64,000 nucleotides of DNA from Natronolimnobius baerhuensis (GTDB taxonomy: Archaea; Halobacteriota; Halobacteria; Halobacteriales; Natrialbaceae), in contig NZ_MWPH01000003.1 of assembly GCF_002177135.1 (NCBI RefSeq), positions 558,001 to 622,000 of the forward strand, written 5' to 3'. This document shows, one piece after another, positions 27,977 through 37,349 of this stretch. A program made the translations under genes and the position numbers. A model generated the notes under the pieces. It did not search any database and was not told the origin of the DNA. It was given only the letters and a program-made list of their open reading frames with translations. The number at the start of each line of letters is the position of its first letter. The stretch's first letter is position 1.

Positions 27977-28549
27977 TCAGTGTTCGCCGGGCAGAATATC
28001 CCCAAGCGAGCCACCGATTGCCATCGCGGTGAAGATCACCGACACCTGACAGAGATCAACCCAGGGATCGGCCCACGTGACGCGCCCCCATAGCGTCATC
28101 ATCCCTGCGGCGGTCACGAAGGCGATGGCGAGCACCCAGACGGGGCGGCGCGGAACCACGCCGAAGTAAGGGTCGGTCACCCGCACATCGCGAAAGTCCG
28201 CGACGTAGAGGATGCCGACGACCAGCGCGACCGCGAGCGCGATGTTCACACCGAAGTACGCTGGCGTCGCCGCGAGAAACTCGCCGATCTCGAGAACGCC
28301 ATCTTCGACGAGTAGCGGCATCCCGATGACGACGCTGCCGACGAACGCCTCCGCTTTATCTTTGCCCGTAAACTCGGTGATCACTCGGCTGACAGTGCCG
28401 TTACTCGAGAGGCGGGCGGCGAGGCGCTTTGTTCGACGAACCTCTCGCTGCTCGTCTGCGTCGTCGACCGTCTCTTCTAAGGTCTCGAGTTGCTCGTACA
28501 GATCATCGATTGTTGCTCGCTCCTCGGACGAGTCGCCCGATTTCGTCAT
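27977..28549 (-). CDS. DUF2391 family integral membrane protein
   Basis: 190 residues. A cytoplasmic coiled-coil-like N-terminus (about 10-45) is followed by four hydrophobic segments with GSVVIGMPLLVEDGVLEIG, TPAYFGVNIALAVALVVGILYVAD, VWVLAIAFVTAAGMMTLWG and the C-terminal VSVIFTAMAIGGSLGDIL. I match it to DUF2391 (TIGR02587-type) membrane proteins, whose function is unknown. It stands alone, divergent from the aldehyde ferredoxin oxidoreductase gene. Confidence 0.8.
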   Translation of the reverse strand: MTKSGDSSEERATIDDLYEQLETLEETVDDADEQREVRRTKRLAARLSSNGTVSRVITEFTGKDKAEAFVGSVVIGMPLLVEDGVLEIGEFLAATPAYFGVNIALAVALVVGILYVADFRDVRVTDPYFGVVPRRPVWVLAIAFVTAAGMMTLWGRVTWADPWVDLCQVSVIFTAMAIGGSLGDILPGEH

Positions 28550-28690
28550 ACGTCCCGTGGCTGGCAGACTGGCTTAAAGCCGGTTTTTTCGTTCGGTCCG
28601 AAGAATGTGGCGTCGGAACCAGACCGGTGAGTCATCGACGTGAGTGGTGTAACCGGTAGTTTTAGCGCTCTCCGTCTCACACTATCGACC

Positions 28691-30391
28691 ATGAAACACG
28701 TCCGCGGACCGCTGTGTACGATTGACGTCGGTGATCGAACGACGGAGACGGACGCTATCGACGACATCCTCGAGTCCTCACTCGGTGGCCGCGCACTGGG
28801 TACGCGTCTCGCACACGACCGAATTCCGTTCGACGTCGACCCGCTCGGTCCCGAGAACCGACTCTACTTCGCGACGGGGCCGCTCCAGCATTCAAGAATG
28901 AGTTTTACCGGGCGGATGTCCGCAACTGGCGTCTCGCCGCAGACGGATGGCCTGCTCTCTTCGAACGCGGGTGGCTTCCTCTCGAGGAATTTCACCGGAA
29001 CCGGCTACAGTGCTGTCGAGATCACCGGCGCGAGCGACGAGTTGGTGATCGTCCACGTCACCGACACCGGCGTCGAGTTCGAACCTGTCCCGGACCTCGA
29101 GGAAGCCACCGTCTCAGAGACCTGTGACTACATCGACGACGAACACGACCTCGGGGCAGAGCACACGGTCGTCGTCGGCCCCGCAGGCGAAAACCGGGTT
29201 CGCTACGCCTCGATGATGACCTCGCGCGAACGGGCGTTTGGCCGGGGTGGCCTCGGCGCGGTTCTGGGGTCGAAGAACGTCAAGGCGATCACGTTCGACG
29301 GGGACTCGACCCACGACGTCGAGATTCCGTCGCTACAGATGGAGGTCCACGGCGAGGCTGCCCAGTCCGACCACATTATGCGGGACCAGGGGACGACCTC
29401 GGTCGCCGAGTACGCGAATCAGGTCGAGGCGCTGCCCACACACTACTTCTCGGAACTCTCCTTCGAGGGGATCGACGGCGTCAGCGGCGACCGCGTCGAG
29501 GAGAAAAAGTATCAGAAAGGGACCTGCTCGGCCTGTGCCTTTGCGTGCAAACTGCCAACTCGAGACGAGGACTCCGGCCTCGAGACCGAAGGCCCTGAGT
29601 ACGAGACGCTGATGGCCTTTGGCCCGAACTCGGGCGTCGACGACATCGTCGACGTGATGCACTCGAACAAACTCTGTGACGAACTCGGTCTCGATACCAT
29701 TTCGGCAGGCGACTCCGTTGCGGCGTATCTCGCGAGTGAAGACGAGTTCGGCAACGCCGATCTGATTCATGAACTGGTCGAGAAAATCGCCTACCGCGAG
29801 GGGATCGGTGACCAGCTCGCGGAGGGCGTCGCCCGCTTCCACGACGACCTTGGCGTCGAAAACTGGTCAGTCAAGGGCATGGAGTTTTCCGCCCACGACG
29901 GCCGCACGCTCAACGGTCAGGGACTCGCCTTCGCCACGTCCAATCGCGGCGCAGACCACATGTACGCCGAGTTCTACCCCTACGAGTACCCACTCGTCGA
30001 CGCCGACGACGCCTTCCAGAAGGAGGGTCTCGAGGGCAAACCACCCAAACTCGTCGAACTCGAGAACATCAATGTGATCAAAGACAGCGCCGTGTTGTGT
30101 AAGTTCTCGCGGGATTTCGTCACCCCTGATCGCCTCGAGACACTGCTCGATGCCGACTACGAGGACCTGCTCGCACTCGGCGGCGAAATCGTCTCGCTCG
30201 AGCGTCACTTCAACAATCAGCGCGGCTTCGACCGGAGCGACGATACGCTCCCCTACGAGGACCAGATTCCAGGCTTCGAGGATGGCCTCGATGCGTACTA
30301 CGACGAACGCGGCTGGAACAGCGATGGCACCGTTCCCGAAGTCGCACTCGAGCAGGGCGAGGACGGTTCTGGGACGGCAACAGCCGAGTAA
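28691..30391 (+). CDS. Aldehyde ferredoxin oxidoreductase family protein
   Basis: 566-residue tungsten/molybdopterin enzyme of the AOR family. The N-terminal domain shows the pterin-binding fold (LGGRALGTRLAHDRI and the SRERAFGRGGLGAVLGSKNVKAI block). The 4Fe-4S ligands are CSACAFAC (CxxCxxxC, about base 29524) plus a distal Cys in SAVLCKFSRDF. The family oxidises aldehydes to acids and passes electrons to ferredoxin; the substrate is not known here. No ferredoxin or cofactor gene is adjacent. The start ATG at 28691 begins the conserved N-terminus. Confidence 0.92.
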   Translation: MKHVRGPLCTIDVGDRTTETDAIDDILESSLGGRALGTRLAHDRIPFDVDPLGPENRLYFATGPLQHSRMSFTGRMSATGVSPQTDGLLSSNAGGFLSRNFTGTGYSAVEITGASDELVIVHVTDTGVEFEPVPDLEEATVSETCDYIDDEHDLGAEHTVVVGPAGENRVRYASMMTSRERAFGRGGLGAVLGSKNVKAITFDGDSTHDVEIPSLQMEVHGEAAQSDHIMRDQGTTSVAEYANQVEALPTHYFSELSFEGIDGVSGDRVEEKKYQKGTCSACAFACKLPTRDEDSGLETEGPEYETLMAFGPNSGVDDIVDVMHSNKLCDELGLDTISAGDSVAAYLASEDEFGNADLIHELVEKIAYREGIGDQLAEGVARFHDDLGVENWSVKGMEFSAHDGRTLNGQGLAFATSNRGADHMYAEFYPYEYPLVDADDAFQKEGLEGKPPKLVELENINVIKDSAVLCKFSRDFVTPDRLETLLDADYEDLLALGGEIVSLERHFNNQRGFDRSDDTLPYEDQIPGFEDGLDAYYDERGWNSDGTVPEVALEQGEDGSGTATAE

Positions 30392-30435
30392 TCAAGGGGA
30401 CTTCCAGTCAGCGACGGTGTGTCGCGACGTGGTGT

Positions 30436-30840
30436 TTACTTTTCAATCGAGTGCGTGACGTCCGTCAATGCCTCGGGCTCGAGTGGTTTTTCCATGCAGG
30501 CGTCGACTTTCGCTTCGACATCGGTCAACTTGAGATCGGCCCCCTGTTGTGAGCCGGAGAGGACGATGACGGGAATGTCTTTGACGTCCCCGTTCATTGC
30601 GGCAAGCACTTCCTCACCGTCCATCTGCCGAAGGTGCAAATCGAGCAATATCAGATCTGGCCGCGGTGCATCAGCGTATTCGCCACGCTGGTGTACGAAG
30701 TCAAGTGCGTCAGCGCCGTCAGTAACGACGTGTAGCGTCGGCTCCATCTCGGCCTCCTTGAGGAGTTCTTTTGTGAGCCGAACATCACCCGGATTGTCTT
30801 CTACTAAAAGTATTTCGGCTACGTGCTTTGGAAGCCCCAT
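30436..30840 (-). CDS. Single-domain response regulator (Rcp1-like)
   Basis: 134-residue stand-alone receiver. The acidic pair Glu14-Asp15 is in ILLVEDNPGD, the phospho-acceptor Asp67 in LILLDLHLRQMDG, a Ser/Thr position in VIVLSGSQ and the conserved Lys118 in CMEKPLEP, so it is fully competent, unlike the receiver at 7504. Haloarchaea use such Rcp1/CheY-like proteins with soluble multi-PAS kinases, but none is adjacent. Met at 30846 is an alternative start. Confidence 0.92.
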   Translation of the reverse strand: MGLPKHVAEILLVEDNPGDVRLTKELLKEAEMEPTLHVVTDGADALDFVHQRGEYADAPRPDLILLDLHLRQMDGEEVLAAMNGDVKDIPVIVLSGSQQGADLKLTDVEAKVDACMEKPLEPEALTDVTHSIEK

Positions 30841-30929
30841 TATCACTCCGGATGCGATTGACGGGTTTAAGGGTTCTGTCGCCCCAGAATCTAACTCATC
30901 ACGTCTTGAGTGTTTGGTATTACCATGAA

Positions 30930-31295
30930 TTATTCTTCCCAGTCATGCAATTCCTCGTCAGCATCGTCATCGGTCTCGCCTCGAGTCCTGTCGTCCTCGT
31001 CGGTTTGCGATGCCAGTCGCGTGTCATCGGCCCGTGAGGGGTGAATCTCGAAGACAGTCCCGCTCTCGTCTTCCTCGTCGCCACGATACGGGTCCTCGTC
31101 CGGATCGTAGAACAACTCGCTGCGCTCGAACAGGTAGATGAAAAAGCCAAACAGCGGGACAAGAAATGTAATCGCCGTCCACTTCATTCGCGGCTCGAGG
31201 CCCACTCGACCGGCGTCGTAGTAGGTAAACGCCGTCAGCGCGAGATGCCAGGCGAGCGGAATCCCGATGATAGCCGCCAGCAGGAGCCTGCTCAT
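30930..31295 (-). CDS. Membrane protein with PLDc_N-type domain
   Basis: 121 residues: two hydrophobic helices (LLLAAIIGIPLAWHLALTAF and MKWTAITFLVPLFGFFIYLF), the second followed by ERSEL, the pattern of the phospholipase-D N-terminal membrane domain without the nuclease. The C-terminal 60 residues are a highly acidic cytoplasmic tail. The start at 31295 (MSRLLLAAI) avoids an improbable polar extension. Function unknown. Confidence 0.75.
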   Translation of the reverse strand: MSRLLLAAIIGIPLAWHLALTAFTYYDAGRVGLEPRMKWTAITFLVPLFGFFIYLFERSELFYDPDEDPYRGDEEDESGTVFEIHPSRADDTRLASQTDEDDRTRGETDDDADEELHDWEE

Positions 31296-31363
31296 ACAGG
31301 TACTATGGCTCGAGGCTACTAAACTGACGGCCTCTTTGCGGTTTCGCCCGTCCAACAGCCCGT

Positions 31364-32500
31364 TCAGTTGACGTTGAACTCAATCGCCGCTCCTTGACCA
31401 AAGCCGACACACAGCGTCGCCAGTCCGAGGCCGCCGCCGCGCTTTGTGAGTTCGTGAATCAGCGTCACAGGCAGGCGTGCGCCCGACGCTCCCAGCGGGT
31501 GCCCGATTGCGATTGCGCCGCCGTTGACGTTGAACGTCTCGGGATCGACACCGAGTTCGTCGCGCGAGTAGATCGCCTGACTCGCGAAGGCCTCGTTAAG
31601 TTCCACGAGGTCGTACTCCTCGATATCGCGGCCGTTGCGCTCGAGCAGGCCGCGCGTCGCCGGAACCGGGCCAATGCCCATGACAGTCGGATCGACGCCG
31701 GCGACGTTGTTCATCCCGACTTCGGCGAGAATCTCGAGGTCGTGTTCGTCGGCGAAGGCTTCGCTGGTGACGAGCAACGCGGATGCACCGTCGGAAATTT
31801 GAGAGGCGTTGCCGGGCGTGACGGTGCCGTCGGATTTGAAGACTGTGGGGAGGTCAGCAAGCTTTTCGGCCGTAGTGCCGGGGCGCAGGCCCTCGTCTTC
31901 GGAGACGGTACCGTCCTCAGTTTCGATTGGGACGATTTCGTCGTCGAACCGGCCCGATTCGGTGGCGTCGACGGCGCGCTGTTGGCTCCGTGCGGCGTAC
32001 TCGTCCTGTTGCTCGCGCGTGATGTCGTATTCTTCGGCGACCTTCTCGGCGGTCATGCCCATCTGGAGTTCGCCGACGTTGTACAGGTCGGCCATTCCTG
32101 GATGGACGCTACCCATGTTATCGCCCATCTGGACGCGACTCATGTTCTCGACGCCGCCGGCGATGATGGCGTCTCGGTTGCCGGCCGCGATAGCGTCTGC
32201 GGCGGACATGATGGACTGCATCGAGGACGCACACCAGCGGTTGATCGTCGTCGCGGGCACGTTCTCTCCGAGTTCCGAAAGGAGCGCAATGACGCGGGCG
32301 ACATTGTTTCCCTGCTCGCTGCGTTGCTGCGCACAGCCCCACATCAGATCGTCGATTTCCTCGCCTGAGAGGCCTGTTTCTGCGAGAATCTCGTCAATCA
32401 GCGGCACCGACAGATCCTCGCTGCGGACGTCCGCAAACGCGCCGTCTTCTTTCCCCTGTGGCGTTCGCACTGCTTTCACGACGACTGGCGTCTGTGTCAT
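31364..32500 (-). CDS. Acetyl-CoA acyltransferase (thiolase)
   Basis: 378-residue thiolase. The acylated Cys90 is in [11 protein letters not shown], the catalytic His in [15 protein letters not shown] and the second active Cys in [11 protein letters not shown]. It either cleaves 3-ketoacyl-CoA in fatty acid degradation or condenses acetyl-CoA; the family cannot be divided by eye. No HMG-CoA synthase or other beta-oxidation gene is adjacent, but the acyl-CoA synthetase at 25373 is nearby. Full length and intact. Confidence 0.94.
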   Translation of the reverse strand: MTQTPVVVKAVRTPQGKEDGAFADVRSEDLSVPLIDEILAETGLSGEEIDDLMWGCAQQRSEQGNNVARVIALLSELGENVPATTINRWCASSMQSIMSAADAIAAGNRDAIIAGGVENMSRVQMGDNMGSVHPGMADLYNVGELQMGMTAEKVAEEYDITREQQDEYAARSQQRAVDATESGRFDDEIVPIETEDGTVSEDEGLRPGTTAEKLADLPTVFKSDGTVTPGNASQISDGASALLVTSEAFADEHDLEILAEVGMNNVAGVDPTVMGIGPVPATRGLLERNGRDIEEYDLVELNEAFASQAIYSRDELGVDPETFNVNGGAIAIGHPLGASGARLPVTLIHELTKRGGGLGLATLCVGFGQGAAIEFNVN

Positions 32501-32636
32501 ACGCTATCAACGCCCCTCAGGAACTTAAAATCGGCAGAACTCGAGCGGATGCACGCGGAGTTTACGGATCGGGTCCGACAGGAGAACGACGCCCTCGAGA
32601 ACAACCCTTATCTCGCGCGTGTTGGAATAGGCGGCC

Positions 32637-33323
32637 ATGGACGAGGATGGACTGAACGCGGACCCCGCTCTCGAGGACGACCCAGCGCCGACGGACGACG
32701 CTGCTACCGCTGGCGATGACACGACGGACGAGGACGCTGCGACTGACGGGGCGATGCCCGGCGTGCCGGATCCTGAGCCCGAAGACTCCGACGTCCCCGA
32801 AGACGTCCAGAAATACGCGCGCTTCAAAAAGATGGACGGCGCGCAGTACGACCGCGTCAACGATTTCCTGCGTGACCGAACCTACGTGACCGCCCGCGAG
32901 TGGGCCATCGCCCGACTCTGTTCGGACTTCCGGACCGAAACCGGCGTCGAGATGACCAAAATCGGCGAGAATCTGCCCGAACTCGTGCCCTTCATGACCG
33001 ACACCTACACGCCGCAGGCGGTCAATCAGGCCCGCTCGTCGTTCGAGGACAAAGTCCGAAAAGCCGGTGCAACCTTCCTCTACGGCGCGATGTGTGACTT
33101 CTTCACCGCCGAGGAACTCGATGACGTGATGTACGAATCGACCGAAGTTGCGAAATTCTTGCTGGAGGTCGAAGGCGTCGACCTCTCCGTTGAGGAAGAA
33201 CTCGAGGCCGAAGAGCGAATCTCGAGCGTGATGCGTGAGGTGCGCGAAGCCAGCGAGGAGTTACGTGAGGCGGACGATCTCGGCGTCGATGACGACGGCG
33301 AGACAGCCGACGGGGACGAGTAG
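32637..33323 (+). CDS. DUF5806-like conserved haloarchaeal protein
   Basis: 228 residues. An Asp/Ala-rich disordered N-terminus (about 1-55) precedes a compact helical domain (KYARFKKMDGAQYDRVNDFLRDRTYVTAREWAIARLCSDF … FMTDTYTPQAVNQARSSFE … FLYGAMCDFF) and an acidic tail. I match it to DUF5806; function unknown. The REWAIARLCSDFRTETG helix pair could be a DNA-binding fold, but this is conjecture. Confidence 0.8.
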   Translation: MDEDGLNADPALEDDPAPTDDAATAGDDTTDEDAATDGAMPGVPDPEPEDSDVPEDVQKYARFKKMDGAQYDRVNDFLRDRTYVTAREWAIARLCSDFRTETGVEMTKIGENLPELVPFMTDTYTPQAVNQARSSFEDKVRKAGATFLYGAMCDFFTAEELDDVMYESTEVAKFLLEVEGVDLSVEEELEAEERISSVMREVREASEELREADDLGVDDDGETADGDE

Positions 33324-33359
33324 TCGGCGACTGTTGGTTGCAACGTGTGCGGTCGTTCG

Positions 33360-34004
33360 CTACGCTTCGCCCTTGCTGTCGCCTCTCCAGGCGCGAACGT
33401 CCGATTCCTCGAGAAACAGCGATGGATTGCCGTGTGAAAATGTGACCCACTCTTCGGCGTCGGGCGCGTCATCGGCCTCCGTTTCGGGTGTCTCGTCGGG
33501 TGCGCTGTCGGTCTCTGTTTCGGCTGCGCCATCGTCGCCCGCAGTCGACGGACGGGCGCTTACGTGAACCAGGAGTTCTTCCTCCTCGAGTGCGGTTTCG
33601 AACACTGATTGGGCGGCCGACAGCGAGTACGTCAGCGGCAGACAGATCGCCTGCTGGTTCGTCGTATCGCGTTCGACGACGAGCGCAAATCGCCTGTCTT
33701 CGCGTGGCTCTTCGACGTCCGTTGCGCGATAGTAGACCTCCGCTTCGTCGAAGGTGACGGTCTCGTCGGCCACGAGCGTCTCGAGCAGGCCATACTCGGT
33801 CTCTGAGACCTGGACGGCCAGCCCGAACCGTTCGCTTCGTTCGCTTGGAAAGACACTCAGCGGTTCGACGACGACGGTGTTCCAGTCGGTTTCGCGGTAC
33901 TCGTCGGCGATTGCGCGAGCGTCTCCGAGGAGGTCAGTCCAGCGTGGGTCGGTGATCGGCGCATCGTCGGTGATCGACGACTCCGAGTCCGTTCGGCGCG
34001 TCAT
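33360..34004 (-). CDS. DUF7529-like haloarchaeal protein
   Basis: 214 residues from the ATG at 34004. The first 150 residues alternate strands and helices (DLLGDARAIADEYRETDWNTVVVEP … RFALVVERDTTNQQAICLPLTY). A Thr/Asp/Glu-rich linker follows, then the end WVTFSHGNPSLFL. This agrees with my memory of DUF7529. No catalytic motif is visible. Convergent with the DUF5806-like gene. Confidence 0.65.
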   Translation of the reverse strand: MTRRTDSESSITDDAPITDPRWTDLLGDARAIADEYRETDWNTVVVEPLSVFPSERSERFGLAVQVSETEYGLLETLVADETVTFDEAEVYYRATDVEEPREDRRFALVVERDTTNQQAICLPLTYSLSAAQSVFETALEEEELLVHVSARPSTAGDDGAAETETDSAPDETPETEADDAPDAEEWVTFSHGNPSLFLEESDVRAWRGDSKGEA

Positions 34005-34089
34005 ACCCCTCTCTGATGAGACCAAGCCCGAAAACAGTATGCCCGGCGGCAGCGCTCGACAGTTGCTCGTCACCGTGGCTCCGTTAGCG

Positions 34090-34824
34090 CTAATCCGCAC
34101 GTAACGAGTCGACTGACACGATGTGTGTCTCACTCTCGTCTCCGATGAGCGCCGCCTCGAGTGTCTCTCTGAGATGGTCGTGGTCAACCTCAGCGTCACC
34201 GCTAGCGTCGGCGATGGTGCCGACAGTCGCCGGTCGAAATGGAACCTCGAGATCGGCGTACACTGACTCGAGCACCGTCGCGAGGACCTGGCGCGAGTCG
34301 ACGAGGACGATGCCGGCGGTGATCGCGGCGTCGTTGCGCACGCGCTGGGCGATGCCGACGAGCTTTTGTTGCGAATCCGCGGCGTCGGTCGCTTTCGGCC
34401 GCGCCGACAGCGAGTGCGCGCCCGGACAGAACGACCCGTCGGGTTCGCCACGCTCGAGGTCGATACCCGCCTCCGAGAGCCCAGACACGACGGCTCTCGT
34501 TACTCGCTCGTAGCGCTCGTCCGTCCCGCGCCGAAAATCCGCGACGGGTTCGGCGCGGGCGAACGCGAGCGTCGTCTCGCCGTCGTAGGCGACTGCTCGG
34601 CCGCCGACATTGCGCTCGACGGGTGTAAACCCCGCCTCGAGTGCCCTCTTGCGAGCGCGTTCGTAGCCCGAACTGTGGCGATCTCGTCTCCCGAATGCGA
34701 CCTGTCGGTGAGGGGTCCAGACGCGAATCGCGGGTTCGCCGGCCGCGGCGATCTCGAGCAGGCGCTCGCTCGCCGTCCGGTCGGCGTCGATTGTTCGCGC
34801 GCATCCGCGGACCACCCGAACCAT
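34090..34824 (-). CDS. Lipoate-protein ligase A family protein
   Basis: 244 residues of the biotin/lipoate ligase fold. It contains AIRVWTPHRQVAFGRRD, the Gly-rich loop RNVGGRAVAYDGETTLAFA and the conserved Lys in QKLVGIAQRVRNDAAITAGIVLVD, which holds the acyl-adenylate. It would attach lipoate or an octanoyl/related acyl group to carrier proteins of 2-oxoacid dehydrogenase or glycine cleavage complexes. The neighbouring gene at 34891 is divergently transcribed. Substrate not shown by sequence. Confidence 0.85.
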   Translation of the reverse strand: MVRVVRGCARTIDADRTASERLLEIAAAGEPAIRVWTPHRQVAFGRRDRHSSGYERARKRALEAGFTPVERNVGGRAVAYDGETTLAFARAEPVADFRRGTDERYERVTRAVVSGLSEAGIDLERGEPDGSFCPGAHSLSARPKATDAADSQQKLVGIAQRVRNDAAITAGIVLVDSRQVLATVLESVYADLEVPFRPATVGTIADASGDAEVDHDHLRETLEAALIGDESETHIVSVDSLRAD

Positions 34825-34890
34825 GGGCTGTCTTCGGGTCGATGCGCCTAAACGCTCCCGCTGCCCATCCGCAAGCGAGGATCGAACCCG

Positions 34891-35778
34891 ATGGATGCCA
34901 TCACGCTGTCACAGGCTGTGCTCTCGCAGTACGCGCGTTTCTCGCTGTATAACTCGCCGTACCCTGCCCACGATGCGGGCTGTGCAATCGATCTGTATCC
35001 CGGCACGCTGCGTGACGGCCGAACGACGACCGCACCGAGCCCCATCTCTGGGGTCGTCCGCGAGACGAAAACGGTTCGTGCGCCGTCGAAACCCTACGCG
35101 CCCGACCACGACCATCTGATTCTGCTCGAGCCGACCGATCCTGCAGACGTCGCGGTCGCCGACTCGCTTGAGGAGCTAACCATCCGAATTCTTCATGTTG
35201 ACCCAACCGTTGAGGCCGGCGACGCCGTTTCCCGCGGCGACTCGCTCGGACGACTCGTCCGCGCCGGCTTCTTCGCCCCGTGGGTTGACAACCACCTCCA
35301 TGTCGGCATCCGCGGCCCCGACCAGAACCCCTACCGCGCGTCGGGGTCGCTCCCACTCGAGGTTGGGGTCGATCTCTACCCGCTCGAGTGGGACGGCACG
35401 GGAACAGTCGTCGAGACTGGTGAGACGTACGCGGTTCTCGACGCGCCCGAGAACTCGCAGCCCGACGGCACGTTCGTGGGAATTGCCAGCGACGCGGGCG
35501 GCGTTCTCGACGGCGGCGTGCCACACTACGACGGCGGCGGACTCCTTGGCGGTCCCGACGCCAGCACGGTCTCGCTCAACGGCGACCGTCTCGGCACTGG
35601 TGACGGCCGCACAATCGACTGGGACGACGTGACCGTGACGGCCAACGGCGAGCCGATCACCGGACTCTCGTTTTTCTGCGCTCGAGACGACAATTTCGGG
35701 GCGAAACTGATCTGTCCCGAGCGCTCGCTCGAGTGTGGCGAGGACGTCCGCGTTCGTGTTCGACCGACGGCAGAGTAA
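34891..35778 (+). CDS. M23-like barrel protein, probably non-catalytic
   Basis: 295 residues without signal peptide. Residues 28-150 follow the order of the M23/duplicated-hybrid-motif barrel: GCAIDLYPG, a PISGVV strand, HDHLILLEP, then VEAGDAVSRGDSLGRLV and the HxH motif in DNHLHVGIR. The first zinc His, normally four residues before the Asp of AIDL, is Gly here, so the metal site looks incomplete. The remaining 130 residues are strand-rich and unknown. Haloarchaea have no peptidoglycan, so a classical endopeptidase role is unlikely. The lipoyl/barrel-like fold beside a lipoate ligase gene may be coincidence. Confidence 0.6.
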   Translation: MDAITLSQAVLSQYARFSLYNSPYPAHDAGCAIDLYPGTLRDGRTTTAPSPISGVVRETKTVRAPSKPYAPDHDHLILLEPTDPADVAVADSLEELTIRILHVDPTVEAGDAVSRGDSLGRLVRAGFFAPWVDNHLHVGIRGPDQNPYRASGSLPLEVGVDLYPLEWDGTGTVVETGETYAVLDAPENSQPDGTFVGIASDAGGVLDGGVPHYDGGGLLGGPDASTVSLNGDRLGTGDGRTIDWDDVTVTANGEPITGLSFFCARDDNFGAKLICPERSLECGEDVRVRVRPTAE

Positions 35779-35786
35779 TCGACGAA

Positions 35787-37211
35787 TCAGTCGTCTTGGA
35801 GCGTCTCGCCGTCGACGACCCGACCCCAGAACAGCGGCGTCTCCGTGGGTTGGTCGCGAATGTAAAAGAGGAACGGCCGGTCGACGGTCATCTCGACGTG
35901 ATCTGCGGGCGCGGACTCAGTCATGATGACGGCTGTCGCCGCTGCGGCTTCGGTGCCGTCCTCGTCGACCGCAACGAAGCTCTGGTGGACGATATCGTCA
36001 ATAAACAGCCCGCCGCCGTCGCCCTCGAGCATGCCGCTGAAGTCCGCACCACTGCCGAAGGCGCGTTCCATTCCCAGTTCCTGCATCGTCTCGACGAGGC
36101 TCATCTTCGATTCTATCTCGAATTTCGGCAGTGCGAGGTCGACCTGCGGACGAGACGTCTCCTCGAGCAGTTGGCCGAGGTGGTCGGTCGAGACCGATTC
36201 TTCGAACGCCTCGAACTCGCCTGCGGCGGGGAGGATGACGACCATACTCGTCTCGCCGTTCGCGTAGGGGAGTTCGACGAGCTGGTGGTCGTCCACTTCG
36301 GCGTAGCGCAACTCGGTCGACTGGTGCATCATGTCGATCTCGGTCTCCTCGCCATCCAGTCCGATGAACGTCGCTGGCTCGGTGTTTTCGGGGTCGAAGT
36401 CGTGCTCCCAGGCCGCGAGGAAGTAGATCGCGTTCGTGAGCACGAGTCTGGTCGCGGCATCGACCGATCCCTCTGGCAGGAGGTCCTCGATTCGGTCGTT
36501 CGTCTGTGCTTCGACCCAGGCGTTGATCTCCTCGCGAGCGTCGTCTGGACTGCCCGAGAAGTCGACCAGTCGCTCGCCGGCCCCGTAATAGGCCGCGAGC
36601 AACTCGAGGAAGTCGCCGTTGAGTGCCAGTCCCTCGTCGGGCCAGACCGCGTTCGCACTCGAGAGTTCGAAGCCGAGGTCGTCCTCGCTCGCCTCGTCTG
36701 CCATCCAGTCGGGCGTCTCGACTGTCGCCCCATCTTCGTTGCGCCGCTCGAATTCGGCCTCGAGCGTGCCGAAGGCGGCGTGGAGGTCCTCACCCTCGAG
36801 TTCGTAGCGAAGGGCGTTGGCCATCTCGTCGGCTGTCTCACCGCGCGCGCCGGCGTAGGTCATCGCCAGCGCGACGGAGATGCTGTAGGGTGAGACGAAG
36901 AGATTCGACTCGGGGTCGGCTTCACGCAGGTGCTCGAGGAGGGCCAGCGAGAAGTCGATGTTGCCCCGCACTTGGGTAGCGAGTGCGGCGGTGTCGATAT
37001 TCGGATCTGTGACGGGATCGACCTGCGGAAAGTCGAAGTCGGCGTCGCCGTCGAACGCGGACGATGGCTCGCCGTCGTCAGGTTGGTCCGAGTCGTCAGT
37101 GGGGGAGCCGTTACCATTCCCATCGCTCGACCCGTCGTCGCTCAGACAGCCGGCCGCCCCTGCCAGCAGGGCACCGGTCAGCGCGAGGACGGTTCGTCGG
37201 TCTGCAGTCAT
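35787..37211 (-). CDS. Serpin, secreted lipoprotein
   Basis: 474 residues, a full serpin. The N-terminus MTADRRTVLALTG…AAGC has a twin-Arg start and a lipobox Cys (about residue 22), so it is probably Tat-exported and anchored. An Asp/Ser/Gly-rich linker precedes the serpin fold, with NAIYFLAAWEHDF, the breach/shutter regions and the C-terminal DRPFLFYIRD. The reactive loop hinge DEDGTEAAAATA is of the inhibitory type. Counting from it, P1-P1' would be Ser-Ala in MTESAPADH. It likely inhibits serine (subtilisin-like halolysin) or cysteine proteases outside the cell. Target unknown. Confidence 0.93.
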   Translation of the reverse strand: MTADRRTVLALTGALLAGAAGCLSDDGSSDGNGNGSPTDDSDQPDDGEPSSAFDGDADFDFPQVDPVTDPNIDTAALATQVRGNIDFSLALLEHLREADPESNLFVSPYSISVALAMTYAGARGETADEMANALRYELEGEDLHAAFGTLEAEFERRNEDGATVETPDWMADEASEDDLGFELSSANAVWPDEGLALNGDFLELLAAYYGAGERLVDFSGSPDDAREEINAWVEAQTNDRIEDLLPEGSVDAATRLVLTNAIYFLAAWEHDFDPENTEPATFIGLDGEETEIDMMHQSTELRYAEVDDHQLVELPYANGETSMVVILPAAGEFEAFEESVSTDHLGQLLEETSRPQVDLALPKFEIESKMSLVETMQELGMERAFGSGADFSGMLEGDGGGLFIDDIVHQSFVAVDEDGTEAAAATAVIMTESAPADHVEMTVDRPFLFYIRDQPTETPLFWGRVVDGETLQDD

Positions 37212-37349
37212 ACCGGATAGTCCGTGAAGTGGTCATATACCGTTTCTGTAGGGTAAAATCGTTCTTTGACCGTGCGCTGCCGGGAAAACGGTCGTCAACT
37301 GACGAGCCGTGTACGAGGGATAAAGGGGCTTGCTGGTGGATGAACGGCC

